DNA of 12,528 nucleotides from Patescibacteria group bacterium. GTDB lineage: Bacteria; Patescibacteriota; Microgenomatia; Daviesbacterales; UBA10151. The DNA lies in assembly GCA_018816815.1 (NCBI GenBank), contig JAHIVD010000088.1, positions 1 through 12,528 of the forward strand. Direction: 5' to 3'. Made by a program: the position numbers and the translations under genes. Below the pieces are notes generated by a model that was given only the letters and a program-made list of their open reading frames with translations, ran no database searches and had not been told where the DNA came from. Positions 1-8,356 of the stretch are shown here, one piece after another (within the stretch, counting starts at the first letter, position 1; every line of letters starts with the position of its first letter).

Positions 1-80
1 GTAACTTTTTCCTGTTCTGCTTCAGTAAGTCCTGTATAAGCTATCCGTACATAATACAGATAATAGCTTCTCATTAGCAT
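1..80 (-). CDS. Possible N-terminal fragment of a divergent unknown protein
   Basis: On the minus strand an open frame begins with ATG at 80 (or the in-frame ATG at 74) and runs off the window edge without a stop, giving 26 codons. The visible start reads MLMRSYYLYYVRIAYTGL, followed by a Glu/Gln/Lys-rich helix-like stretch. Going upstream the frame closes at a TAA at 101-99. No convincing Shine-Dalgarno is visible (only GCAGAA before the ATG). I do not recognise a family. If real, the gene is transcribed divergently from rpoB and shares the 80-160 region with it. At this length an open frame in AT-rich DNA can easily be chance, so confidence is low. Confidence 0.25.
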   Translation of the reverse strand, partial: MLMRSYYLYYVRIAYTGLTEAEQEKV

Positions 81-89
81 TTCTGCATA

Positions 90-123
90 GATGACATTTT
101 AATCTGACAAAGGGATGACGTTT
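90..123. repeat. Short imperfect direct repeat upstream of the rpoB promoter
   Basis: GATGACATTT at 90-99 recurs as GATGACGTTT at 114-123 (9 of 10 identical) with a 24-nt period, a little over two helical turns. It lies 35-70 nt upstream of the -35 element of the rpoB promoter and between that promoter and the possible divergent gene. It could be a tandem regulator site, or chance similarity. Confidence 0.25.
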
Positions 124-157
124 CTAAAGTAATCTAAGACATATATAAATTTACCTC

Positions 158-186
158 TTGACGGATTTGTTTACTTGTGTTAAATT
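158..186 (+). promoter_or_regulatory. Predicted sigma70-type promoter of the rpoB operon
   Basis: TTGACG at 158-163 matches the -35 consensus in five of six positions. A 17-nt spacer separates it from TAAATT at 181-186, and TG at 178-179 followed by one base gives an extended -10. The predicted transcription start is near 193, leaving a leader of about 70 nt before the rpoB ATG at 264. No comparably complete promoter was seen ahead of rpoC, rpsL, rpsG or fusA, so it probably drives most of the block. Confidence 0.7.
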
Positions 187-207
187 CAATTCAATAGAAA
201 AATGAAG

Positions 208-238
208 GCGTACGGATACGTATGCTTTGTTTTTGTTG
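208..238 (+). terminator. Terminator-like hairpin in the rpoB leader (possible attenuator)
   Basis: GCGTAC (208-213) can pair with GTATGC (220-225) as six base pairs including one G-U, with a six-base loop. It is followed directly by a T-rich tract (226-236, TTTGTTTTTGT). The stem is short, so termination would be partial. It sits downstream of the predicted promoter and upstream of rpoB, the place where RNA-polymerase operons are often attenuated. It overlaps a 16-codon open frame at 203-253. Confidence 0.35.
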
Positions 239-263
239 ATTCTGTCATATAGGCCATCTACTA

Positions 264-3200
264 ATGTCATTAAACTTATCTAAAACTAAAACTTACGAGC
301 GTAAATATTTTAGCAAAACAACTTTTATAGTGCCTGAACTTAATTTAATACAACTTCAGTTAGATTCATATTGCTGGTTTTTGCAAACAGGAATTCGAGA
401 GGTTCTTGATGGTATTTCTCCTATTGAAGATTTTACAGGAAAAAATTGGACTCTGGAATTGGGGTCTTTTTATTTTGGTAAATCTAAGCATTCTTCCGAA
501 GAAGCTTCCAGAAAAGGTGTAACCTATGACGCGCCTCTTAAAATAGAGGCCATTTTAATTAACAAGCAAACAGGGCAAAGATACAAACAAGAAGTTTTTC
601 TGGGAGATATTCCTCAAATAACAGAGAAAGGTACTTTTATCGTTAATGGAGTTGAGAGAGTTATTATTAACCAATTAGTTCGTTCGCCGGGAGTATTTTT
701 TCAAGCATCTGATGATCCAATTACAGGAAAAAGATTATTTTCAGCAGAAATACGTCCTTATCGTGGTTCATGGCTTGAATTTTCAATAACAAGAGGTGGA
801 GTTTTGACTGCAAAAATAGACAGAAGAAGAAAATTTGTTGCCACCACTTTGCTTCGTGCGTTAGGGTTTTCTGATAATGAATCAATTATTGCGCAGTTTG
901 CTGATGTTGACACTGGGGAAGATAAATTTATTGATACAACACTTGCAAAAGATCCAACTACCAATGCTGAAGAGGCTTTGCTTGAGATTTTCAGAAAAAT
1001 GCGCCCAGGTGACCCGGTTGTTTTGGATAATGCAAAAGCGTTACTGGATGGAATGTTTTTTAATACCAGGCGTTACAATTTAACTAAAGTTGGTAGGTAC
1101 AAAATAAACAAAAGGTTAAATTTAAATTTACCAAATATATCTGAGAATTGGATTTTAGCAAAGGAAGATATAATTGCAACTTTAAAATATTTAATAAAAC
1201 TAAATCATGGAGAAGGTAAATTAGACGATATTGATCATCTTGCTAACAGGCGTGTCAGGCGTTCTGGAGAGTTAGTTCAGCAAAATGCTTTTAGAATTGG
1301 AGCGCTTAGACTTGAGCGGATCGTAAAAGAGAGAATGAGTTTGACTGCTGTTGATCAAGAGGTTTCACCCGGTAGTTTAATTAATGCCAAACCAGTAATT
1401 GCTGCAGTTAATGAATTTTTTCGCTCTTCACAACTTTCATCTATTTTGGATCAAGTGAATCCTTTATCAGAGCTGGATCATTTAAGAAGACTTTCTGTTA
1501 TGGGGTCAGGCGGTATTACAAGAGATAGAGCTTCTTTTTCTGTGCGTGATATTAATCATTCTCAATACGGCAGGATTGATCCTATTAGGTCTCCTGAAGG
1601 TCAAAACATTGGTTTGGTTACATATTTGGCATTATATGCTCGTATCAATGAATACGGATTTTTAGAAACTCCTTATAGAAAGGTAGTTATGCAAAAAGGT
1701 AAACCAAGGGTAACGGATGAGATTATTTATTTTGCCGCGGATGATGAAGAGAATTATCATATTACTGAGGCAACGGTAAATTTAGATGAAAAAGGATATA
1801 TTTTAGACGAACGGGTACCAACTCGTTTTCAAGGAAGTTTTTACGAAGGACTTACTAAAGACATTTCACTTATTGATATTTCTCCGCAACAGATTTTTGG
1901 AACAAGCGCAGCATTAATCCCTTTTTTAGCAAATGATGATGCTAATAGAGCTTTGATGGGAACTCAAATGCAGTGCCAAGCTGTTCCATTGCTTTGTCCA
2001 TCAGCACCTATTGTTGGAACAGGTATGGAGAGGATTGTTGCTGACAATATGGGTAGAGTTGCTAGAGCTCCGCAGAGCGGCGTTATAAAATATGTAGATG
2101 GTAAAAAACTTATATTAAAAACCAAACAAGATGAAATCAGTTTCGAAATCAAAAAATTTATACACTCGCCCCAAGGAACTTGTTACTCTCAGCGGCCTGT
2201 TGTTAATGTTGGGGATAAGGTTGCAAAGGATGATCTTTTAATTGACGGAATAGCGTGTGAGAATGGTGAACTTGCGCTGGGTCAGAATTTGCTTATTGCC
2301 TACATGAGTTTTGAAGGTTTGGGTTATGAAGATGCTATTATTCTTTCGGATCGATTGGTAAAAGATGATACATTAACTTCAATTCATATTGAAGAATATG
2401 AAGTTGATGTTGTTGAGACAAAGTTAGGACCAGAAGAGTTGACAAACGATATTCCAAACGTATCAGAGGAAACATTAGTAAACTTGGACGAAAAAGGGAT
2501 TGTCAGGATTGGTGCAGAAGTAGGACCGAATGATATTATAGTAGGTAAAGTTCAACCCAAGGGTGAGACTGAACTTACTGCTGAAGAAAGATTATTACGG
2601 GCTATTTTTGGAGAAAAAGTAAAAGAAGTTAGGGATACTAGTCTGCGAATTCCGCATGGAGAACGAGGTACTGTTGTTGGGGTGCAAATTTTATCCAGAG
2701 ATGGAGGAGATGAGTTAGACACAGGAACTTTGATGAGAATTAAAGTTAAAGTTGCCCAACTGCGGAAAATAACTGCCGGGGACAAATTGGCAGGCCGTCA
2801 CGGGAACAAAGGAGTAATTTCGAAAATTCTTCCTGCTGCTGATATGCCTTACATGGCAGATGGCACACCTATAGATATTATTATTTCCCCTTTGTCAGTT
2901 TTGTCCCGTATGAATCTTGGGCAGTTGCTGGAAACTCATTGGGGTTTTGCAGCGCAAAAATTAGGTCACAAAATAGCCGCACCTGTTTTTGAAAAAATTC
3001 CTGAAGAAAAATTAATAGAAGCACTGCACAAGGCCGGGTATCCAACTGATGGCAAAATACAGCTTTTTAACGGTAAGACAGGTAAGCCTTTTGATAACAA
3101 AATTGTGGTAGGCAGAAATTATATCATTAAACTGATTCATATGGTTGAAGAAAAGATCCATGCCCGTTCCACAGGCCCTTACTCCTTAGTTACGCAACAA

Positions 3201-3638
3201 CCTTTGGGCGGAAAGGCTCAAATGGGAGGTCAGAGACTAGGGGAGATGGAAGTTTGGGCTTTGGAAGCATACGGAGCAGCTAATATTCTGCAGGAAATGT
3301 TGACTATCAAGTCTGATGATGTTGTAGGAAGGGCAAAGGCTTTTGAAGCAATTGTAAAAGGGATTGATATACCACAAGCTTTAATTCCTGAATCTTTCAA
3401 GGTATTGGTAAAAGAGCTTCAAGCTTTAGGTTTGTCTTTTGAAACTCTTGGAGCAAAAATAATCCAGGCTGAAGAGGTTGAAGAAAAACCAGAAATAGTG
3501 GAGGAGGTAGCGCAGCTTAAGGAAGCGCTAGAAGTGCAGTCAATTGCCAGTCAAGAAGAACTTACAGCAAAGAAAAGCCCTTTTGAAGTTGTGGATACAG
3601 TTTCTGAAGTTGAAGAAAAACAGAAGGAAGTAAAGTAA
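264..3638 (+). CDS. rpoB: DNA-directed RNA polymerase subunit beta
   Basis: This is the second-largest subunit of bacterial RNA polymerase; with beta' it forms the catalytic cleft and RNA channel and carries the rifamycin pocket. At 1124 aa it is close in size to compact Thermus-type beta and lacks the large E. coli insertions; the flap is short. The rifamycin region begins RSSQLSSILDQ at residue 387, and D396, H406, R409 and S411 are present. GDKLAGRHGNKG at 839-850 carries the two active-site lysines (K841, K849). QQPLGGKAQMGGQRLGEME and the following clamp-contact helices lie near the C-terminus. Residues from about 1063 form an acidic Glu/Lys/Val-rich extension beyond the family core. The ATG at 264 has no clear Shine-Dalgarno but gives the canonical N-terminus. 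It is first in the operon, with rpoC 4 nt downstream. Confidence 0.99.
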   Translation: MSLNLSKTKTYERKYFSKTTFIVPELNLIQLQLDSYCWFLQTGIREVLDGISPIEDFTGKNWTLELGSFYFGKSKHSSEEASRKGVTYDAPLKIEAILINKQTGQRYKQEVFLGDIPQITEKGTFIVNGVERVIINQLVRSPGVFFQASDDPITGKRLFSAEIRPYRGSWLEFSITRGGVLTAKIDRRRKFVATTLLRALGFSDNESIIAQFADVDTGEDKFIDTTLAKDPTTNAEEALLEIFRKMRPGDPVVLDNAKALLDGMFFNTRRYNLTKVGRYKINKRLNLNLPNISENWILAKEDIIATLKYLIKLNHGEGKLDDIDHLANRRVRRSGELVQQNAFRIGALRLERIVKERMSLTAVDQEVSPGSLINAKPVIAAVNEFFRSSQLSSILDQVNPLSELDHLRRLSVMGSGGITRDRASFSVRDINHSQYGRIDPIRSPEGQNIGLVTYLALYARINEYGFLETPYRKVVMQKGKPRVTDEIIYFAADDEENYHITEATVNLDEKGYILDERVPTRFQGSFYEGLTKDISLIDISPQQIFGTSAALIPFLANDDANRALMGTQMQCQAVPLLCPSAPIVGTGMERIVADNMGRVARAPQSGVIKYVDGKKLILKTKQDEISFEIKKFIHSPQGTCYSQRPVVNVGDKVAKDDLLIDGIACENGELALGQNLLIAYMSFEGLGYEDAIILSDRLVKDDTLTSIHIEEYEVDVVETKLGPEELTNDIPNVSEETLVNLDEKGIVRIGAEVGPNDIIVGKVQPKGETELTAEERLLRAIFGEKVKEVRDTSLRIPHGERGTVVGVQILSRDGGDELDTGTLMRIKVKVAQLRKITAGDKLAGRHGNKGVISKILPAADMPYMADGTPIDIIISPLSVLSRMNLGQLLETHWGFAAQKLGHKIAAPVFEKIPEEKLIEALHKAGYPTDGKIQLFNGKTGKPFDNKIVVGRNYIIKLIHMVEEKIHARSTGPYSLVTQQPLGGKAQMGGQRLGEMEVWALEAYGAANILQEMLTIKSDDVVGRAKAFEAIVKGIDIPQALIPESFKVLVKELQALGLSFETLGAKIIQAEEVEEKPEIVEEVAQLKEALEVQSIASQEELTAKKSPFEVVDTVSEVEEKQKEVK

Positions 3639-3642
3639 ATAT

Positions 3643-6600
3643 ATGAACGATCTTTTAGATTTTGAAAGTTTAAAATTAACAGTTGCTTCTCCTGAACAAA
3701 TCCGCAGCTGGTCTTTTGGTGAGGTTAAAAAGCCTGAGACTATCAATTATCGGACTTTGAAAGCAGAGAAAGACGGTTTATTTTCAGAAAGCATATTTGG
3801 TCCAACTAAGGATTATGAATGTTACTGCGGTAAATACAAGAGAATCAGATTCAGAGGTGTAATTTGTGATAAATGTGGAGTTGAGGTTACACAAAGCAAA
3901 GTAAGGAGGGAAAGAATGGGTCATATCACTCTTGCTTCACCTGTTGCTCATTCCTGGTTTGTTAAGGGCGCACCTTCAAAACTATCACTAATTTTGGATA
4001 TTTCACCTAAAAATTTGGAAGCAGTTATATATTTTGCTTCTTATTTAGTGATTGATATTGATTCTGCTGGTAAAGCAGCGGCATTGGAGAAACTAGATAA
4101 AGATTTACTGGAAAAAATTGCCGAGTCCAAAGAAAAATTGGAAAATAATATTAAAGATGCTGAAGCTGCTTTGAAAAAAGCTATTGTTGATTTAAAGAAA
4201 AGATTAGAAAAAGAAAAATTTGAGCTGGAAGCAGAGGAGCTAAAACTAAAAAGCCGTGCAGAGATTCAAAAATTAAGAGATAATTTAGTATCAGAAATTG
4301 GTCAATTGGAAGGAATTTTTAAGGCAGTATCTTCTTTGGTGAAAAGCGTTACTCCTTTGAAACTATTATCAGAGGAAGAATATCTTAAACTTTCCGAGTA
4401 TGGGGTTTCGGATTTTCTTGAGGTCGGAATGGGAGCAGAAGCATTTTTGGAAGTTTTGAAAAAACTGGATTTGGATAAAACTTCCTCATATCTCCGCGAA
4501 GAAGTTAGAAAATCTACGGGACAAAAACATATCAAGGCTACCAAAAGACTTCGTATCATTGAAGGTATGCGACTATCGGGTATTTCTCCTGAATGGTTGA
4601 TTTTGCGCGTATTACCGATTTTACCTCCTGATCTTCGTCCTATGGTACAGCTTCCTGGAGGAAGATTTGCAACATCTGACTTAAATGATCTTTATAGAAG
4701 AGTTATAAATAGAAATAATCGATTAAATAGGTTGATTAATCTTGGTGCTCCAGAGATAATTTTGCGGAATGAAAAAAGAATGCTTCAGGAAGCTGTGGAC
4801 AGTTTGATTGACGCAACATCCCGTACTTCAAGACGAGGCGGCCGTCGTCTTTCTTCCTCCAAGCGCGTGCTTCGTTCGCTTTCAGATATGTTGCGAGGCA
4901 AACAGGGAAGATTTAGGCAAAACCTGCTTGGTAAAAGAGTTGATTATTCGGGAAGATCAGTTATTGTTGTTGGGCCAAAACTTAAATTAGATCAAGTTGG
5001 TTTGCCAAAAGAAATGGCTTTGGAGATGTTTAAACCTTTTGTTTTGCGTGAGATAATAGCTAGTGGTTTAGCAGCTAATGTTAAAGGTGCAAAAAATGTT
5101 TTGGAATCAAGGTCTAACAAGGTTTGGGATATTTTGGAAGAAATTATTACTGGGCATCCGATTTTAATCAATAGAGCTCCGACTTTGCACAGATTAGGTA
5201 TACAAGCTTTTTATCCGGTATTGGTAGATGATAGTGCAATTGCCATCCATCCTTGTATTTGTGCAGGATTTAATGCTGATTTTGATGGTGATCAAATGGC
5301 AGTTCACGTACCATTATCGTCTAAAGCTCAAGAAGAAGCTATAAGGTTGATGATGGTTAAGCAGAATATTTTCGGCCCGGCTAATGCTCAGCCAATTACG
5401 GTTCCGAATCGGGAAATGGCTTTAGGGTGCTACTATTTGACTTTTATTGATGAGACTGAAGGTTCGGATGATCTGCAATTTTTTGCACTTCCTGAAGATG
5501 CTATCAGAGCTTTTGCCTTGGAAAAGATTAGTGTTCAGCAAAAGATTCAGATAAGAACAAGTAAGGTTGTTGACTCAAAAGTAAAAAAAGAAATTATTGA
5601 AACATCGGTTGGTAGGATTTTATTTAATCAGGTATTGCCTCCTCAAATGAGATTTCTAAATTATGTTATTAAAGGATCGACAATTCGTGACATCATCCTT
5701 AAAGCTATGGGGATTTTGGACAAAGAAGAAACAACCACACTGATAGATAATATTAAAGATATTGGTTTTTGGGGAGCGACAATTGCAGGTACTTCAATAT
5801 CAATATTTGATGCAAAGATTGTTCCTGATAAGAATAAGTACTTGGAGAGAGCAATTAAGGAGATTGAAACAATTGAAGCAAACACTGCTAAAGGTTTAAT
5901 TACTCAGCAAGAAAAACTACAGCTTTCTCAAATGGTTTGGATAAAAACAACAGAAGAATTAGCTAATGCTACATGGGAGAATATGGGTTTAAAAAATCCT
6001 ATCAGAATGATGATTGATGCAGGAGCCAGAGGTTCTAAAGATCAGGCAAAACAATTGTCCGCTATGCGTGGTCTTTCAACCGATCCAACTGGTAAAATTG
6101 TTGAATTGCCTACCAAATCAAATTATAGACAAGGTTTATCAGTGTTTGAATACTTCACATCTGCCCGGGGAGCAAGAAAAGGTGTGGCAGATAAAGCACT
6201 AAAAACTGCAGACGCAGGGTACCTTACCAGAAGATTAGTAGATGTTGCTCATGATGTCATTATCAGGATGGAAGATTGTGAAACATCCAACGCACTTGAA
6301 TATGATCTGACTAAAAAAAGCTTTAATATAGCAAGAGAGAAATTACTTGGAAGGTTAATTGCAGAAAATATTTTGAAACCGAAAACCAGGAAGATAATTG
6401 TTAAAAAAGGCACAGTACTGACTGAAGATATAATTTCAAAAATATTGAAAGCAGGGGTTGTAAAAGTGATGGCCCGGTCTCCTCTGACTTGTGAAGCTCG
6501 TGTCGGAATTTGCAGTGCTTGTTACGGTTTTGATTTGACCACCAGGGAATTAGTTAAAATTGGTACTCCTGTTGGCGTGGTAGCAGCTCAGGCAATCGGT

Positions 6601-7371
6601 GAACCTGGAACACAACTGACAATGCGTACTTTCCACACTGGAGGAATTGTCGGTTTAGATATTACTCAAGGTTTGCCAAGAGTTGAAGAGTTGTTTGAAG
6701 CTAGAATTCCAAAAGTTGTGGCGCCAATTTCTGAGATTGCCGGAAAAGTTTCCATTATTGAATCAGAGGATGCGGGGATAAGAGTTAGAGTGAGAACTAC
6801 CCGGAAACCACATGAAGAAAGAGAGTATATAATTCCTGCAACATCTACGCTTTTGGTGGAAGAAAAACAACTGATTAGTGCCGGCACAACCCTTGCTTCA
6901 GGTCATGTAGACGTAAAAGAAATTTTGCGCATTCAAGGATTACAGACTGCACAGCGCTATATTGCTGATCAGGTTCGTTTAGTTTATGAATTTCAAGGGG
7001 TACCTATTAATGAAAAACATTTTGAAGTTATTGTGCGGAAAATGTCAGATAAAGTCAGAGTTGAAACTCAAGGAGATACCAATCTTTTGCCCGGTGAAAT
7101 TGTTGATAGACTCCGTTTTGAAGAAGAAAACAAGAGAGTTTTAGCTGGTGGCGGTGAACCAGCAACAGCAGAAGTTGTGATTTTAGGAATAACTAGAGCA
7201 TCTTTGCAAACAGAAAGCTTTTTGTCCGCTGCTTCATTCCAGGAAACTACTTCAATACTTTCAGATGCAGCCATTTCGGGCAAAGAAGACAAGCTGATAG
7301 GTTTGAAGGAAAATGTTATAATCGGTAGGCTTATTCCTACAAGTGTAGAAAGAGCAAAGGTAGAGAACTAG
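3643..7371 (+). CDS. rpoC: DNA-directed RNA polymerase subunit beta'
   Basis: This is the largest RNA-polymerase subunit and carries the catalytic magnesium site. In order: N-terminal zinc site C60, C62, C75, C78; a charged coiled-coil insertion at about 143-225; the GKQGRFRQNLLGKRVDYSGRSV switch/active-site approach from 419; catalytic NADFDGDQM with D546, D548 and D550; F-loop and bridge helix (about 805-872, GLSVFEYFTSARGARKG at 831); second zinc site C879, C950, C957, C960; and trigger loop TQLTMRTFHTGG (R995, H998) with no SI3-type insertion. The 1242 aa length fits a compact beta'. The ATG follows the rpoB stop by 4 nt, with AAGGA at 3624-3628 inside rpoB, a rather long spacing. The rudder region (about 391-412) is Arg/Ser-rich and diverges from consensus. 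Confidence 0.99.
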   Translation: MNDLLDFESLKLTVASPEQIRSWSFGEVKKPETINYRTLKAEKDGLFSESIFGPTKDYECYCGKYKRIRFRGVICDKCGVEVTQSKVRRERMGHITLASPVAHSWFVKGAPSKLSLILDISPKNLEAVIYFASYLVIDIDSAGKAAALEKLDKDLLEKIAESKEKLENNIKDAEAALKKAIVDLKKRLEKEKFELEAEELKLKSRAEIQKLRDNLVSEIGQLEGIFKAVSSLVKSVTPLKLLSEEEYLKLSEYGVSDFLEVGMGAEAFLEVLKKLDLDKTSSYLREEVRKSTGQKHIKATKRLRIIEGMRLSGISPEWLILRVLPILPPDLRPMVQLPGGRFATSDLNDLYRRVINRNNRLNRLINLGAPEIILRNEKRMLQEAVDSLIDATSRTSRRGGRRLSSSKRVLRSLSDMLRGKQGRFRQNLLGKRVDYSGRSVIVVGPKLKLDQVGLPKEMALEMFKPFVLREIIASGLAANVKGAKNVLESRSNKVWDILEEIITGHPILINRAPTLHRLGIQAFYPVLVDDSAIAIHPCICAGFNADFDGDQMAVHVPLSSKAQEEAIRLMMVKQNIFGPANAQPITVPNREMALGCYYLTFIDETEGSDDLQFFALPEDAIRAFALEKISVQQKIQIRTSKVVDSKVKKEIIETSVGRILFNQVLPPQMRFLNYVIKGSTIRDIILKAMGILDKEETTTLIDNIKDIGFWGATIAGTSISIFDAKIVPDKNKYLERAIKEIETIEANTAKGLITQQEKLQLSQMVWIKTTEELANATWENMGLKNPIRMMIDAGARGSKDQAKQLSAMRGLSTDPTGKIVELPTKSNYRQGLSVFEYFTSARGARKGVADKALKTADAGYLTRRLVDVAHDVIIRMEDCETSNALEYDLTKKSFNIAREKLLGRLIAENILKPKTRKIIVKKGTVLTEDIISKILKAGVVKVMARSPLTCEARVGICSACYGFDLTTRELVKIGTPVGVVAAQAIGEPGTQLTMRTFHTGGIVGLDITQGLPRVEELFEARIPKVVAPISEIAGKVSIIESEDAGIRVRVRTTRKPHEEREYIIPATSTLLVEEKQLISAGTTLASGHVDVKEILRIQGLQTAQRYIADQVRLVYEFQGVPINEKHFEVIVRKMSDKVRVETQGDTNLLPGEIVDRLRFEEENKRVLAGGGEPATAEVVILGITRASLQTESFLSAASFQETTSILSDAAISGKEDKLIGLKENVIIGRLIPTSVERAKVEN

Positions 7372-7373
7372 AG

Positions 7374-7859
7374 ATGCCAACTATTAATCAATTAGTTAGA
7401 AAAGGTAGAAAAAAGATTGTTAAAAAAATTAAAGCAACAGCATTTAGACGCGGTTTTAATGCCAAAGATAGGAGATATACTCAGGATTTTAGCCCGCAAA
7501 AACGGGGAGTTGTTACTTTGGTTAAAACTATGACTCCGAAAAAACCAAACTCAGCTCTTAGAAAAGTAGCTAGAGTAAGGCTTTCCAATAGAACAGAGAT
7601 TACGGCATATATTCAAGGTGAAGGACATTCATTAGCAGAGCACGGAATTGTATTAGTCCGGGGCGGCAGGGTAAAGGATTTGCCAGGAGTGAAATATCAT
7701 TTAGTCAGAGGGAAGTTTGATTTGGCAGGGGTAGTGGGTAGAAAACGAGGTAGATCAAAATACGGTACAAAAAAAGGAGCGAGTGGATCAGCGCCAAGAA
7801 CAGCTGCCGCACCTCCACCACCATCTTCGTCAGCTAGTGAACCAGCTCCCCCAACATAA
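7374..7859 (+). CDS. rpsL: 30S ribosomal protein S12, with N-terminal insertion and Pro-rich tail
   Basis: S12 lies at the decoding centre of the small subunit and is the classic streptomycin-resistance protein. The core is typical: MPTINQLVRKGRKK, PQKRG at 41-45, TPKKPNSALRKVARVRL from 54 (streptomycin-loop lysines K56/K57) and VRGGRVKDLPGVKYH from 95, with K101 and the Asp (D102) that RimO methylthiolates in other bacteria. Two departures make it 161 aa instead of about 124. The segment between the N-terminus and PQKRG is about 13 residues longer than in E. coli (roughly residues 21-40, basic and aromatic). After the usual SKYGTKK end there is a 27-residue tail (135-161) of Ala, Pro and Ser. 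The ATG lies 2 nt after the rpoC stop, with AAAGGTAG in the rpoC end as a probable ribosome site. Confidence 0.98.
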   Translation: MPTINQLVRKGRKKIVKKIKATAFRRGFNAKDRRYTQDFSPQKRGVVTLVKTMTPKKPNSALRKVARVRLSNRTEITAYIQGEGHSLAEHGIVLVRGGRVKDLPGVKYHLVRGKFDLAGVVGRKRGRSKYGTKKGASGSAPRTAAAPPPPSSSASEPAPPT

Positions 7860-7865
7860 AAAAAG

Positions 7866-7871
7866 AAAGGA
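7866..7871 (+). promoter_or_regulatory. Ribosome binding site of rpsG
   Basis: AAAGGA lies 8 nt before the ATG at 7880, inside the 20-nt rpsL-rpsG gap. It is one of the clearest Shine-Dalgarno sites in the window and fixes the S7 start. Confidence 0.7.
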
Positions 7872-7879
7872 ATCAAAAC

Positions 7880-8356
7880 ATGAGAAGCGGAAAGGTTAAA
7901 AAGAAAATACTTTCACCAGATCCTATTTATGGATCAAGGCTTGTAACACGGTTTATCAACAAATTAATGATCAGCGGTAAAAAAACTATTGCAGAAAAAT
8001 TAGTTTATGATGCTTTAGAGATAATAAAAGAGCAAGTTAAAGAAGAGCCACTTTCTGTTTTTGAAAAAGCTATTTCTAATATTGCTCCAAAAATGGAAGT
8101 TAGACCCCGTAGAGTCGGTGGAGCCTCGTATCAGGTGCCGGTTGAAGTTAGAGGTGACAGGAAAGAAGCTTTGGCAATAAGATGGGTTCTTTCAGGTGCA
8201 AGATCAAGATCAAATAAGCAGTATCATTCTTTTGATAAAAAATTAGCAGCAGAACTTATTGATGCTGCAAATAATACTGGCGCAGCGGTTAAAAAGAAAA
8301 ATGATGTCCAAAAAGCTGCTACAGCGAATAGAGCATTCAGTCACTTCCGTTGGTAA
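7880..8356 (+). CDS. rpsG: 30S ribosomal protein S7
   Basis: S7 is the primary assembly protein of the 30S head; it binds the 3' domain of 16S rRNA and lines the E-site exit, and in E. coli it also represses str-operon translation. The 158 aa length is standard. Conserved features are the basic start with PDPIYGSRLVTRFINKLM (14-30), the helix FEKAISNIAPKMEVRPRRVGG (61-81) running into the beta-hairpin YQVPVEVR, RWVLSGARSRS (101-111) and the C-terminal ANRAFSHFRW. It follows rpsL by 20 nt. A 162-nt AT-rich gap separates it from the next gene, so this may be the end of a translationally coupled unit. No S7-binding mimic of the E. coli type was identified. Confidence 0.98.
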   Translation: MRSGKVKKKILSPDPIYGSRLVTRFINKLMISGKKTIAEKLVYDALEIIKEQVKEEPLSVFEKAISNIAPKMEVRPRRVGGASYQVPVEVRGDRKEALAIRWVLSGARSRSNKQYHSFDKKLAAELIDAANNTGAAVKKKNDVQKAATANRAFSHFRW

